Below, piece after piece: positions 1 through 7,270 of a DNA stretch of 17,090 nucleotides. This DNA is from Acidovorax sp. Its GTDB lineage: Bacteria; Pseudomonadota; Gammaproteobacteria; Burkholderiales; Burkholderiaceae_C. The stretch spans positions 1 to 17,090 of the forward strand of contig WOZN01000276.1 of NCBI GenBank assembly GCA_011620245.1. The letters are read 5' to 3'. The notes below the pieces were generated by a model that was given only the letters and a program-made list of their open reading frames with translations, made no database searches and was not told the DNA's origin. Numbering within the stretch: position 1 is the stretch's first letter; every line of letters begins with the position of its first letter. The translations under genes were made by a program, and so were the position numbers.

Positions 1-55
1 CGCCGAGATCGATTCTCTGGTGGCGGGCAAGGAACAGGAAATCATGGCGGTCTGA
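1..55 (+). CDS. frr: Ribosome recycling factor, C-terminal fragment
   Basis: This is the last 17 codons of a gene that begins outside the window, read in frame from base 2 to a TGA at 53-55. The visible tail, ending KEQEIMAV, matches the usual end of ribosome recycling factor, which splits post-termination ribosomes together with EF-G. Position supports the call: frr immediately precedes uppS and cdsA in most beta- and gammaproteobacteria. Only the tail is visible, so the assignment rests on these few residues and on synteny. Confidence 0.85.
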   Translation, partial: AEIDSLVAGKEQEIMAV

Positions 56-85
56 ATCGCCCATTGACGGGTCTGATCATCCTTC

Positions 86-817
86 ATGTCTGTACCACCG
101 GTGGTGCCACACCACATCGCCATCGTCATGGATGGCAACGGCCGCTGGGCTACGCGCCGCTTTCTACCGCGCCTGGCGGGCCACAAGCAAGGGGTTGATT
201 CGCTGCGCCGCTGCGCGCGCGCCTGCGTGCAGCGCGGCGTGGCCGTGCTGACCGTCTTTGCGTTCTCCTCCGAAAACTGGAACCGTCCGGTCGATGAGGT
301 CTCTGGCCTCATGGAACTGCTGGCCATGGCGCTGGCGCGCGAGGTGCCGCAGCTCAAGAAAGACGGCGTTCGTCTGTACTTTGTGGGCGAGCGCGCGGGC
401 CTGTCGCCCAGGGTGCGCAATGGCCTGGCGCAGGCGGAGGTTGCCACGGCGCAGAACACCCGCCTCGTGCTCAACGTGTGTTTCAACTATGGCGGCCGCT
501 GGGATATCGCCCAGGCCGCTGCGTCGCTGGCGGCGCGCGGTGAGCCCATCACCGAGGCCAGTCTGAACGGCGCGATGGGCCTGGCCCATGTGCCAGACCC
601 GGATTTGGTGATCCGTACCGGGGGGGAAATGCGGATCAGCAATTTCCTGCTGTGGCAGGCCGCATACTCCGAGTTGTTTTTCAGCGACCGGCTGTGGCCG
701 GATTTCGACGAGTCGGCATTGGACGAGGCGATTGCCGCCTTCAGCTGCCGCGAACGCCGCTTTGGCAAAACCTCTGAACAGATCCTGTCCGCGCATCCTG
801 TCCCGGTGCACGGCTGA
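86..817 (+). CDS. uppS: Undecaprenyl diphosphate synthase (cis-prenyltransferase)
   Basis: The 243-residue product matches the family length. It adds eight isopentenyl units in cis to farnesyl diphosphate, making the C55 carrier for peptidoglycan and O-antigen. The family signature MDGNGRW is at residues 15-21 with the Mg-binding Asp16. The FSSENWNRP motif lies near residues 60-68. RTGGEMRISNFLLWQ near residue 180 corresponds to the conserved RTSGEQRISNFLLWQ region, with Gly and Met substitutions at two less constrained positions. The gene starts 30 bases after the frr stop. No strong Shine-Dalgarno sequence precedes the ATG, but no better start is available. It is probably co-transcribed with frr and cdsA. 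Confidence 0.97.
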   Translation: MSVPPVVPHHIAIVMDGNGRWATRRFLPRLAGHKQGVDSLRRCARACVQRGVAVLTVFAFSSENWNRPVDEVSGLMELLAMALAREVPQLKKDGVRLYFVGERAGLSPRVRNGLAQAEVATAQNTRLVLNVCFNYGGRWDIAQAAASLAARGEPITEASLNGAMGLAHVPDPDLVIRTGGEMRISNFLLWQAAYSELFFSDRLWPDFDESALDEAIAAFSCRERRFGKTSEQILSAHPVPVHG

Positions 818-826
818 AAGGCCCCC

Positions 827-1684
827 ATGCTTCTCCAGCGTGTCATCACCGCTCTTGTCCTGCTGGCCATCCTGCTGCCTGCGATTTTTTATCCGTCCAC
901 GGTGCCGTTCACCCTGGTCGTTCTGGTGTTCATGGCTGCCGGGGCGTGGGAATGGGGCCGGCTGATCGGCTATGGCCAGGCCGGCTCGTTGGCCGTGGGC
1001 GCTGCCTGCGTTGCCCTGTGCGCTGCGTCCTGGGCGCTGGGTTGGGTTGATCAGCCCCTGACCGCGCTGTGGATCGTTGGTGGTGGCCTGTGGGTGCTGT
1101 GCGCGGCATGGCTGCTGCGCGCTGGCGTGCCGGGCTGGGCGCGCATTCCTGCGGCTGTGCGTCTGGTGGCGGGCGTGCTGGCGTTGTGGCTGGCCTGGCT
1201 GGCCGTGGTGCAGGCCCGCCATCTGGGTGTCAATTTTCTGCTGTCGGTGCTGGTCCTGGTGTGGGTGGCCGACATCTTTGCCTATTTCGCCGGCCGTGCC
1301 TTTGGCTTGCGCTTCACCAAGAACAAGCTGGCACCCTCCATCAGCCCCGGAAAGACCTGGGAAGGGGTGTGGGGCGCGCTGGCGGGCGTGGTCGTGCTGG
1401 CGTTTGCCTGGGTCGCCGCCGATGCCCACTGGCAGGCCGCCGTGCCCAGTTTTTACAGCCGCCTGGCGCAGCATGGTGTATGGCTGCTGGTGATTTCTGT
1501 TCTGTTCATGGTGGCCATGAGCGTGGCCGGAGACTTGGTGGAGTCGCTGATCAAGCGCAGCGCGGGCGTGAAAGACAGCAGTGGTCTGCTGCCAGGGCAT
1601 GGCGGTGTGCTGGACCGGGTGGATGCCTTGCTGCCCACGCTCCCTCTGGCCCTGATGCTGACCCGCCTGACAACACTCCTATGA
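827..1684 (+). CDS. cdsA: Phosphatidate cytidylyltransferase (CDP-diglyceride synthase)
   Basis: This 285-residue polytopic membrane protein makes CDP-diacylglycerol from CTP and phosphatidic acid, the branch point for all phospholipids. The sequence is a run of hydrophobic segments. Near the C terminus it carries the complete CDS family signature, from Ser240 to Asp266: S-L-I-K-R, then K-D-S-S-G, then PGHGGVLDRVD, with the two catalytic-region Asp residues at 263 and 266. The ATG follows uppS by nine bases, with AAAGG at 817-821 as ribosome binding site. Its TGA stop overlaps the dxr ATG (ATGA at 1681-1684), so dxr translation is probably coupled to it. Confidence 0.97.
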   Translation: MLLQRVITALVLLAILLPAIFYPSTVPFTLVVLVFMAAGAWEWGRLIGYGQAGSLAVGAACVALCAASWALGWVDQPLTALWIVGGGLWVLCAAWLLRAGVPGWARIPAAVRLVAGVLALWLAWLAVVQARHLGVNFLLSVLVLVWVADIFAYFAGRAFGLRFTKNKLAPSISPGKTWEGVWGALAGVVVLAFAWVAADAHWQAAVPSFYSRLAQHGVWLLVISVLFMVAMSVAGDLVESLIKRSAGVKDSSGLLPGHGGVLDRVDALLPTLPLALMLTRLTTLL

Positions 1685-2871
1685 AACAGCGAATCACTGT
1701 TCTGGGCTCGACGGGCTCCATTGGCACCAGCACGCTGGATGTGGTGGCGCGCCACCTTGATCGATTCGAGGTGTTTGCCCTCAGCGCCGCCACCCAGGTG
1801 GACCTGATGCTGGCGCAGTGCGCGCAATTCACGCCCCGCTTTGCGGTGATGGCCAGTGCGCCCCATGCCCGTTTGCTGGCCGAGAAAATCAAGGCAAATG
1901 GGCTTAAAACGACCGTGCTTCAATCGTCAGATGCTCTTGAAATAATAGCATCCAATGACGATGTGGATACGGTCATGGCGGCCATTGTCGGCTCTGCGGG
2001 GCTGGCGCCCTGCTTGGCTGCGGCATGGGCCGGAAAGCGTCTTCTGCTGGCCAACAAGGAGGCGCTGGTGGTGGGGGGGAATGTGTTTCTGGACGCGGTG
2101 CGCGAAGGGGCGGCCAGGCTGCTGCCGATCGACAGCGAGCATTCGGCCATCTTCCAATCCCTGCCCGAGGATCCCGCCACCTGGGCGCAGCGGGTCGAGA
2201 AAATCATTCTGACCGCATCCGGGGGACCGTTTCGTACCCGAGTACCTGATTCGCTGCGCGATGTCACGCCAGAACAGGCCTGTGCCCATCCCAACTGGAG
2301 CATGGGGCGCAAGATTTCGGTGGATTCGGCCACCATGATGAACAAGGCGCTGGAAGTCATTGAGGCGTGCTATCTGTTTGGCGTGGCCCCGGCGCAACTG
2401 GATGTGGTGATCCACCCCCAAAGCATCATCCACTCCATGGTGCAATACCGGGATACATCGGTGGTGGCGCAGTTGGGTACCCCGGACATGCGGGTGCCCA
2501 TCGCCTTCGGTCTGGCGTGGCCCGAGCGGGTCGAGTCGGGGGCCTCGGCGCTGAACTTTCATGCACTCTCGGCCATGACTTTCGAGGCCATCGACGACCA
2601 TGGCCATCGCGACCGCTTTCCCGGATTGCAGCTGGCGTGGGATGCCCTGGCGGCCCCGCAGGGCACAACGGCGGTTCTGAACGCAGCCAACGAGGTGGCG
2701 GTGGCTGCCTTTCTTGAGCGCCGCATCCGGTTTGATCAGATTCACCACCTCAATCTTGCAACTTTGGAGGCGGTTTCCCCTTCCAATCCCGATTCGCTCA
2801 ATGCCTTGCTGGCCCTGGATGCCCAGGCGCGCAGTGTGGCCGAGCAGGCTGCCGGCCGTCTGGCTGCCTGA
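1681..2871 (+). CDS. dxr: 1-deoxy-D-xylulose 5-phosphate reductoisomerase
   Basis: The 396-residue enzyme catalyses the NADPH-dependent second step of the MEP isoprenoid pathway and is the fosmidomycin target. The N-terminal dinucleotide-binding loop GSTGSIG is at residues 9-15. LANKEAL is near 123-129. The metal ligands appear as Asp151 and Glu153 in DSEHSAIFQ, and as Glu225 in NKALEVIEA. HPQSIIHSMV is also present. It feeds isopentenyl diphosphate to UppS, encoded two genes upstream. It overlaps the cdsA stop by four bases. Residues about 74-92 are coded by an AT-rich patch unlike the rest of the gene, containing a possible degenerate copy of the hairpin element also found in lpxB. This patch falls in a surface-variable part of the family just before the conserved DTVMAAIVG. 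Confidence 0.98.
   Translation: MKQRITVLGSTGSIGTSTLDVVARHLDRFEVFALSAATQVDLMLAQCAQFTPRFAVMASAPHARLLAEKIKANGLKTTVLQSSDALEIIASNDDVDTVMAAIVGSAGLAPCLAAAWAGKRLLLANKEALVVGGNVFLDAVREGAARLLPIDSEHSAIFQSLPEDPATWAQRVEKIILTASGGPFRTRVPDSLRDVTPEQACAHPNWSMGRKISVDSATMMNKALEVIEACYLFGVAPAQLDVVIHPQSIIHSMVQYRDTSVVAQLGTPDMRVPIAFGLAWPERVESGASALNFHALSAMTFEAIDDHGHRDRFPGLQLAWDALAAPQGTTAVLNAANEVAVAAFLERRIRFDQIHHLNLATLEAVSPSNPDSLNALLALDAQARSVAEQAAGRLAA
1933..1948 (+). repeat. Possible degenerate copy of the AT-rich element's right arm, inside dxr
   Basis: Sixteen bases here match the right arm of the element in the methyltransferase gene (11607-11622) at 13 of 16 positions. They are read in the same phase, giving A-L-E-I-I where the methyltransferase has A-I-K-V-I. 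The surrounding bases, about 1895-1960, are markedly more AT-rich than the flanking coding sequence. The left arm is not convincingly recognisable, so this could be chance similarity in a low-GC patch. Confidence 0.35.
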
Positions 2872-2897
2872 ATGCGGTTGATTCACGGAGCCATTGC

Positions 2898-4262
2898 ATG
2901 CTGCTGAGCCTTGTTGCTTTCGTTGTTGCCCTGGGCGTGCTGATCGCCGTGCATGAGTATGGGCATTACCGGGTGGCGGTGGCCTGTGGCGTCAAGGTGC
3001 TGCGGTTTTCGGTAGGTTTTGGCAAGCCGCTGCTGCGCTGGCAACCCAAGGGCTCATCCACCGAGTTTGTGCTCAGTGCGTTTCCGTTGGGCGGCTATGT
3101 GCGCATGCTCGACGAGCGCGAGGCGCCCGTGCCCGAGGCCGAGCGCCATCTTGCATTCAATACGCAGCCACTTCGTTCGCGTGCGGCCATCGTGGCGGCA
3201 GGCCCCATTGCCAATCTGCTGCTGGCGGTGTTGCTGTATTCGCTGGTGAACTGGATTGGTGTCCAGGAACCCAAGGCGCTGCTGGCCAGCCCCGTGGCAG
3301 GCTCGGTGGCGCAGGCGGCGGGTTTGCGCGGCGGTGAACTGGTGCACAGCGCGGCCCTGGGTTCTGGCGAACTGGAACCCGTGCGTTCTTTTGAAGATTT
3401 GCGCTGGTTGTTGACCCGTGGCGCCCTGGAGGGCGAAAGGGTCCGGCTGGAGATCGAACCAGCACCCGGCGCGGTGCACCGTGAGGTGGTGCTTGACATG
3501 GCGCAGATCGATACGCGCGAGGCCGATGCGCAGCTCTTTCGCAAGGTGGGGCTTACGGGTCCCTGGATACGTCCGGTGCTGGGTGAAATTATGGCCGGCG
3601 GTGCTGCGCAACGCGCGGGGCTCCGTCAGGGCGATGTGGTGCTGAAAATTGGTGCGGTGGAGGTGGTGGATGGCCAGCAGCTGCGTGAGTTGATTCGCCA
3701 GTCCGTTCGTGCCGATGCGGCGGTGGTGCAGCCCTGGCGCATCGAGCGCGGCGGCCAGCAGCTGACCGTGGATGTGATGCCCGATGTCCAGAAGGAGCAA
3801 GACGGCAGTGTGGGCCGTATCGGTGCCTATGTGGGCGCGCCGCCCGAGTTTGTCACTGTTCAGCGTGGCCCGGTGGAGGGCTTGTGGAACGGTGTGGTGC
3901 GCACCTGGGACCTGTCCGTCCTGACCCTGCGCATGATGGGCCGCATGGTGGTCGGCCAGGCTTCCCTGAAAAATCTGAGTGGGCCCTTGACGATTGCCGA
4001 CTACGCCGGCCGCTCGGCCAGCATGGGCTTCACGCAGTACCTGGCGTTTCTGGCGCTCATCAGCGTGAGCCTGGGCGTGCTGAATCTGCTTCCCTTGCCA
4101 GTCCTCGATGGGGGTCACCTGATGTATTATCTTTGGGAGGGTGTGACGGGCAGGAAGGTGTCGGAAGCGTGGATGGAGCGGTTGCAGCGCGGTGGCGTGG
4201 CGGTTCTTCTTCTCATGATGTCCATTGCCCTGTTCAACGATATCGCCCGGCTCTTTGGCTAA
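2898..4262 (+). CDS. rseP: RseP/YaeL site-2 protease (sigma-E regulatory intramembrane protease)
   Basis: This 454-residue inner-membrane zinc metalloprotease performs the second cleavage of the anti-sigma factor RseA, releasing sigma-E during envelope stress, and also clears remnant signal peptides. The zinc-binding HEYGH motif is at residues 19-23 in the first membrane helix. The third ligand lies in LPVLDGGH (Asp404) in a late membrane segment. Between them are two PDZ domains, the second near residues 220-300 beginning around MAGGAAQRAGLRQGD. A hydrophobic segment follows AGPIAN. GGAG at 2887-2890 gives a good ribosome binding site seven bases before the ATG, 26 bases after dxr. Placement beside bamA and ompH fits sigma-E control of outer-membrane biogenesis. 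Confidence 0.97.
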   Translation: MLLSLVAFVVALGVLIAVHEYGHYRVAVACGVKVLRFSVGFGKPLLRWQPKGSSTEFVLSAFPLGGYVRMLDEREAPVPEAERHLAFNTQPLRSRAAIVAAGPIANLLLAVLLYSLVNWIGVQEPKALLASPVAGSVAQAAGLRGGELVHSAALGSGELEPVRSFEDLRWLLTRGALEGERVRLEIEPAPGAVHREVVLDMAQIDTREADAQLFRKVGLTGPWIRPVLGEIMAGGAAQRAGLRQGDVVLKIGAVEVVDGQQLRELIRQSVRADAAVVQPWRIERGGQQLTVDVMPDVQKEQDGSVGRIGAYVGAPPEFVTVQRGPVEGLWNGVVRTWDLSVLTLRMMGRMVVGQASLKNLSGPLTIADYAGRSASMGFTQYLAFLALISVSLGVLNLLPLPVLDGGHLMYYLWEGVTGRKVSEAWMERLQRGGVAVLLLMMSIALFNDIARLFG

Positions 4263-4307
4263 CCTTTTTGCCGCATGTCCCAGCGCCATGTGGTTCCCGC
4301 TTCACTC

Positions 4308-6605
4308 ATGAAAAAACACATCAATCGCCTGGGCGTGCGCACTGCATCGGCCATTGCAGCCATGGTTTTGGTCGCCAATGCGGCCTGGGCCCTGGAGCCA
4401 TTCAAGGTGCAAGACATCCGGGTGGAGGGCCTGCAGCGTGTGGAGCCCGGCACCATTTTCGCATCCATGCCGCTGCGGGTGGGCGATGACTACAACGACG
4501 AAAAAGGCGCTGCCGCCATTCGGGCGCTGTTTGGCCTCGGACTTTTCAAGGATGTGCGGCTGGAGGCTGCCGGCAACGTGCTGGTCGTGGTGGTGGAAGA
4601 GCGTCCCACCATTGCTGATGTCGAGTTTGCGGGCACCAAGGAGTTCGACAAGGAAGCTCTCAAAAAGAGCATGCGCGATGTGGGGCTGACCGAAGGGCGC
4701 CCCTACGACAAGGCGTTGACCGACCGGGCAGAACAGGAACTCAAGCGCCAGTACATCAACAAGAGCCTGTACGGCGCCGAGGTGGTGACCACCGTGACGC
4801 CCATCGAGCGCAACCGTGTCAACCTCACCTTCACGGTGGTGGAAGGTGAGCCGGCGCGCATCAAGGAAGTGCGCATCGTTGGCAACAAGGCGTTCAGCGA
4901 GTCCACGCTCAAGGGACTGTTTAACCAGAACACCGGCGGTTGGCTGAGCTGGTACACCAAGTCTGACCGCTATTCCCGTGCAAAGCTCAATGCCGATCTT
5001 GAGACCCTGCGTTCCTACTATCTCCAGCGCGGCTACCTCGAGTTTCGCGTGGACTCCACCCAGGTGGCCATCTCGCCCGACAAGCAGGATATCTCCATTG
5101 TGGTGAATGTGACCGAAGGCGAGCGCTTCGTGGTGTCCGGGGTCAAGCTCGAAGGCAATTATCTCGGTCGCGAAGACGAGTTCAAATCGCTGGTCACCAT
5201 TCGCCCGGGCGAGCCCTACAACGCCGATCAGGTCACCGAAACCACCAAGGCATTCTCCGAATATTTTGGCCGCTTCGGTTTTGCATTCGCGCACATAGAG
5301 GCGGTGCCGGACATCGATCGCGAAAACAACCGTGTGGCACTGATACTGCAGGCCGAGCCGGGCCGCCGGGCGTATGTCCGGCGCATCAACGTCAGTGGCA
5401 ACAACCGCACGCGCGATGAAGTCATTCGCCGCGAATTCCGTCAGTACGAGGCCTCGTGGTACGACGGCGAAAAGATTCGTCTGTCGCGGGATCGTGTGGA
5501 CCGGCTGGGCTACTTTACCGAGGTGGGAATCGAAACCCAGGAAGTGCCTGGGTCTCCAGACCAGGTCGATCTTGTGATCAATGTGGTCGAAAAGCCCACT
5601 GGCTCCTTGCAATTGGGTGCTGGTTTTTCCAGCGCTGAAAAGGTGGCCCTGTCCTTTTCCATCAAGCAGGAAAACGTTTTTGGCTCCGGCAACTACCTGG
5701 GGGTGGAAGTCAACACCAGCAAATACCGCCGTACCCTGGTGTTCAGCACCACCGACCCATATTTCACCCAGGACGGCGTCTCTCGCACCCTGGACTTTTA
5801 TTACCGTACTGACAAGCCCTATGAAGAGCAGGGCGGCAATTACCAGCTGGTCACTTCGGGTGCATCGATTCGTTTTGGGGTGCCCTTCAGTGAAACCGAT
5901 ACCGTTTTCTTCGGCGGCGGTTTAGAGCAAACCAAGATCAAGGCTGGCACCAATATCCCGGCCGCTTACCTGGCCTACGCCGATACCTACGGCGACTCCA
6001 GCAACTCCATTCCCCTGACCATCGGCTGGTCGCGCGATGACCGCGACAGTGCTCTGGCTCCGAATTCGGGCCGTTACCAGCGGCTCAATTCCGAATGGTC
6101 TGTGGCGGGTGATGCGCGCTACATGCGGGCGAACTACCAGTACCAGCAATATATCCCGCTGGACAAGCGGTTCACGGTGGCCTTCAATGGCGAACTGGGC
6201 TATGGCAAGGGCATGAATGGCCGGCCGTTCCCGGTGTTCAAGAACTTCTATTCCGGTGGCCTGGGTTCGGTGCGTGGTTTTGAGCAGGGCACGCTGGGTC
6301 CGCGCGATGTCACGGGTTCCTCTTTGGGCGGGCCCAAGAAGGTCACGCTCAATGCCGAGCTGATGGTGCCTTTTCCAGGCGCAGGCAATGACCGCACGCT
6401 GCGCATTTTTACCTTCGCGGATGTGGGCAATGTGTATGGTGAAAATGACACGGTCCGTTTCAACGACATGCGTGCATCCGCAGGTGTGGGCCTGAGCTGG
6501 ATTTCCCCCCTGGGTCCGCTGCGTCTTGCCTATGCACAACCGGTGCGCAAGTTCGCTGGCGATAGAATCCAAAAACTTCAGTTCCAGATTGGTACATCTT
6601 TCTAA
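4308..6605 (+). CDS. bamA: BamA outer-membrane protein assembly factor (Omp85)
   Basis: The 765-residue central subunit of the BAM complex inserts beta-barrel proteins into the outer membrane. From this ATG the protein begins with a classic signal peptide (MKKH, a hydrophobic core, then AWA with cleavage after Ala28). An in-frame ATG at 4275 would bury that n-region behind 11 extra residues. Five POTRA repeats span roughly residues 30-430, the first starting EPFKVQDIRVEGLQR. A 16-strand barrel follows, with the conserved loop-6 VRGF at 655-658. The protein ends FQIGTSF, a terminal-Phe beta-signal. No clear Shine-Dalgarno sequence precedes it. The TAA stop overlaps an ATG (TAATG at 6603-6607), but that ATG now opens only a truncated duplicate of the ompH start. 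The final 31 codons are part of a tandem duplication. Confidence 0.97.
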   Translation: MKKHINRLGVRTASAIAAMVLVANAAWALEPFKVQDIRVEGLQRVEPGTIFASMPLRVGDDYNDEKGAAAIRALFGLGLFKDVRLEAAGNVLVVVVEERPTIADVEFAGTKEFDKEALKKSMRDVGLTEGRPYDKALTDRAEQELKRQYINKSLYGAEVVTTVTPIERNRVNLTFTVVEGEPARIKEVRIVGNKAFSESTLKGLFNQNTGGWLSWYTKSDRYSRAKLNADLETLRSYYLQRGYLEFRVDSTQVAISPDKQDISIVVNVTEGERFVVSGVKLEGNYLGREDEFKSLVTIRPGEPYNADQVTETTKAFSEYFGRFGFAFAHIEAVPDIDRENNRVALILQAEPGRRAYVRRINVSGNNRTRDEVIRREFRQYEASWYDGEKIRLSRDRVDRLGYFTEVGIETQEVPGSPDQVDLVINVVEKPTGSLQLGAGFSSAEKVALSFSIKQENVFGSGNYLGVEVNTSKYRRTLVFSTTDPYFTQDGVSRTLDFYYRTDKPYEEQGGNYQLVTSGASIRFGVPFSETDTVFFGGGLEQTKIKAGTNIPAAYLAYADTYGDSSNSIPLTIGWSRDDRDSALAPNSGRYQRLNSEWSVAGDARYMRANYQYQQYIPLDKRFTVAFNGELGYGKGMNGRPFPVFKNFYSGGLGSVRGFEQGTLGPRDVTGSSLGGPKKVTLNAELMVPFPGAGNDRTLRIFTFADVGNVYGENDTVRFNDMRASAGVGLSWISPLGPLRLAYAQPVRKFAGDRIQKLQFQIGTSF

Positions 6606-6634
6606 TGAAATCACTTTCCCGCCATTTCTCCCCG
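6512..6634 (+). repeat. Tandem duplication at the bamA/ompH junction, copy 1
   Basis: This is the first of two adjacent 123-bp units. It contains the last 31 codons of bamA, including the stop, and the first codons of an ompH copy. Over 6512-6628 it matches the sequence 123 bases downstream at 110 of 117 positions. All seven mismatches are transitions: 6557, 6558, 6572, 6581, 6597, 6599 and 6614. Near the junction at about 6625-6637, the sequence resembles both the bamA segment at 6502-6514 and the ompH segment at 6748-6758 (atttc followed by a C run and GG). This is consistent with a duplication arising at a short shared motif. Confidence 0.95.
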
Positions 6635-6688
6635 GGGTCCGCTGCGTCTTGCCTATGCACAACCGGTGCGCAAGTTCGCCAGCGATAG
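6605..6688 (+). pseudogene. Truncated duplicate of the ompH start (27-codon remnant ORF)
   Basis: The ATG overlapping the bamA stop opens a frame beginning MKSLSRHFS, nearly identical to the true OmpH start MKSFSRHFT. After nine codons it runs out of frame into the duplicated bamA tail and stops at a TAG (6686-6688). It has no signal-peptide core and no homology after the first codons, so it is a broken by-product of the duplication and not a functional gene. It may still be translated, because its ATG is coupled to the bamA stop as ompH's ATG presumably once was. Confidence 0.8.
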
Positions 6689-6728
6689 AATCCAGAAACT
6701 TCAATTCCAGATTGGTACACCCTTCTAA
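6635..6728 (+). pseudogene. Duplicated C-terminal bamA fragment
   Basis: These 94 bases encode a second copy of the last BamA beta-strand and its terminal-Phe signal, detached from any upstream BamA sequence. In the bamA frame the segment is open from 6609, just after a TGA at 6606-6608. The only plausible in-frame start is a GTG at 6666, with no good ribosome binding site. Four of the six differences from the intact bamA tail fall at third codon positions, which hints that this copy spent time as real coding sequence before or during its divergence. Confidence 0.8.
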
Positions 6729-6757
6729 TGAAATCATTTTCCCGCCATTTCACCCTG
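6635..6757 (+). repeat. Tandem duplication at the bamA/ompH junction, copy 2
   Basis: This second 123-bp unit contains a duplicate bamA tail (6635-6728) followed by the genuine start of ompH at 6728. The unit is a multiple of three, so the bamA-type frame is preserved. It reads G-P-L-R-L-A-Y through Q-I-G-T-P-F and stops at TAA 6726-6728, again overlapping an ATG. The two tails differ at two residues: Gly to Ser, and the penultimate Ser to Pro. Confidence 0.95.
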
Positions 6758-7246
6758 GCCCTGCTGCTGAGCACATTGGCCGTGGCTTCCCCTGCGTTGC
6801 AGGCACAAGAATTCAAGGTCGGTTTCGTCAATACCGACCGCATCTTCCGCGAAGCCACTACCGCCAAGGCGGCCCAGGCCAAGCTGGAGCAGGAGTTCTC
6901 CCGTCGCGAGAAGGAACTCATCGACATGGGCAACACCCTGAAGACAGCGACCGAGAAATTCGAGCGCGAAGCCCCCACCATGGCCGAGAGCCAGCGCATC
7001 GCGCGCCAGCGCCAGCTGGTGGACCAGGACCGCGAATTCCAGCGCAAGCGCCGCGAGTTCCAGGAAGACCTGAACGCCCGCAAGAACGAAGAACTCGCCC
7101 AGGTTCTGGATCGTGCCAACAAGGTGGTCAAGCAGGTCGCCGAAGCTGAAAAATACGATGTGATCCTGCAGGAAGCTGTCTATATCAACCCCAAGCACGA
7201 CATTACCGACCGGGTGCTCAAGGCGCTGAATGCCGCTGGCAAATAA
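6728..7246 (+). CDS. ompH: OmpH/Skp periplasmic chaperone
   Basis: The 172-residue protein has a Sec signal peptide (MKSFSRHF, a leucine-rich core, then ALQA with likely cleavage after Ala26). It then has the family opening FKVGFVNTDRIFRE and a long charged helical region, about residues 45-130, that would form the coiled-coil tentacles of the trimeric Skp chaperone. Skp holds unfolded outer-membrane proteins in the periplasm for BamA. The ATG overlaps the TAA of the duplicated bamA tail and has no AG-rich ribosome binding site. Translation was probably coupled to bamA termination in the ancestral layout. Here 122 bases separate the real bamA stop from this start, so expression may be altered. 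The following lpxD start is 24 bases downstream of its stop. Confidence 0.95.
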   Translation: MKSFSRHFTLALLLSTLAVASPALQAQEFKVGFVNTDRIFREATTAKAAQAKLEQEFSRREKELIDMGNTLKTATEKFEREAPTMAESQRIARQRQLVDQDREFQRKRREFQEDLNARKNEELAQVLDRANKVVKQVAEAEKYDVILQEAVYINPKHDITDRVLKALNAAGK

Positions 7247-7270
7247 GCCGCGGTGCAGGACAGGTGGCGC

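Noticed and set aside
164..1600. A 478-codon minus-strand frame over uppS and cdsA
   Set aside because: Its composition is low-complexity and rich in His, Gln and Arg, and it lies opposite two confidently identified genes. The other long antisense frames, over dxr, rseP, bamA and carA, were rejected for the same reason.
4275..4307. An earlier in-frame ATG for bamA
   Set aside because: It would place 11 residues before a well-formed Sec signal peptide that begins at 4308, and it has no better ribosome binding site.
6526..7149. A 207-codon plus-strand frame spanning the duplication and much of ompH
   Set aside because: It is out of frame with both bamA and ompH. It repeats internally only because the 123-bp duplication preserves frame, and it has no plausible start signal or family resemblance.
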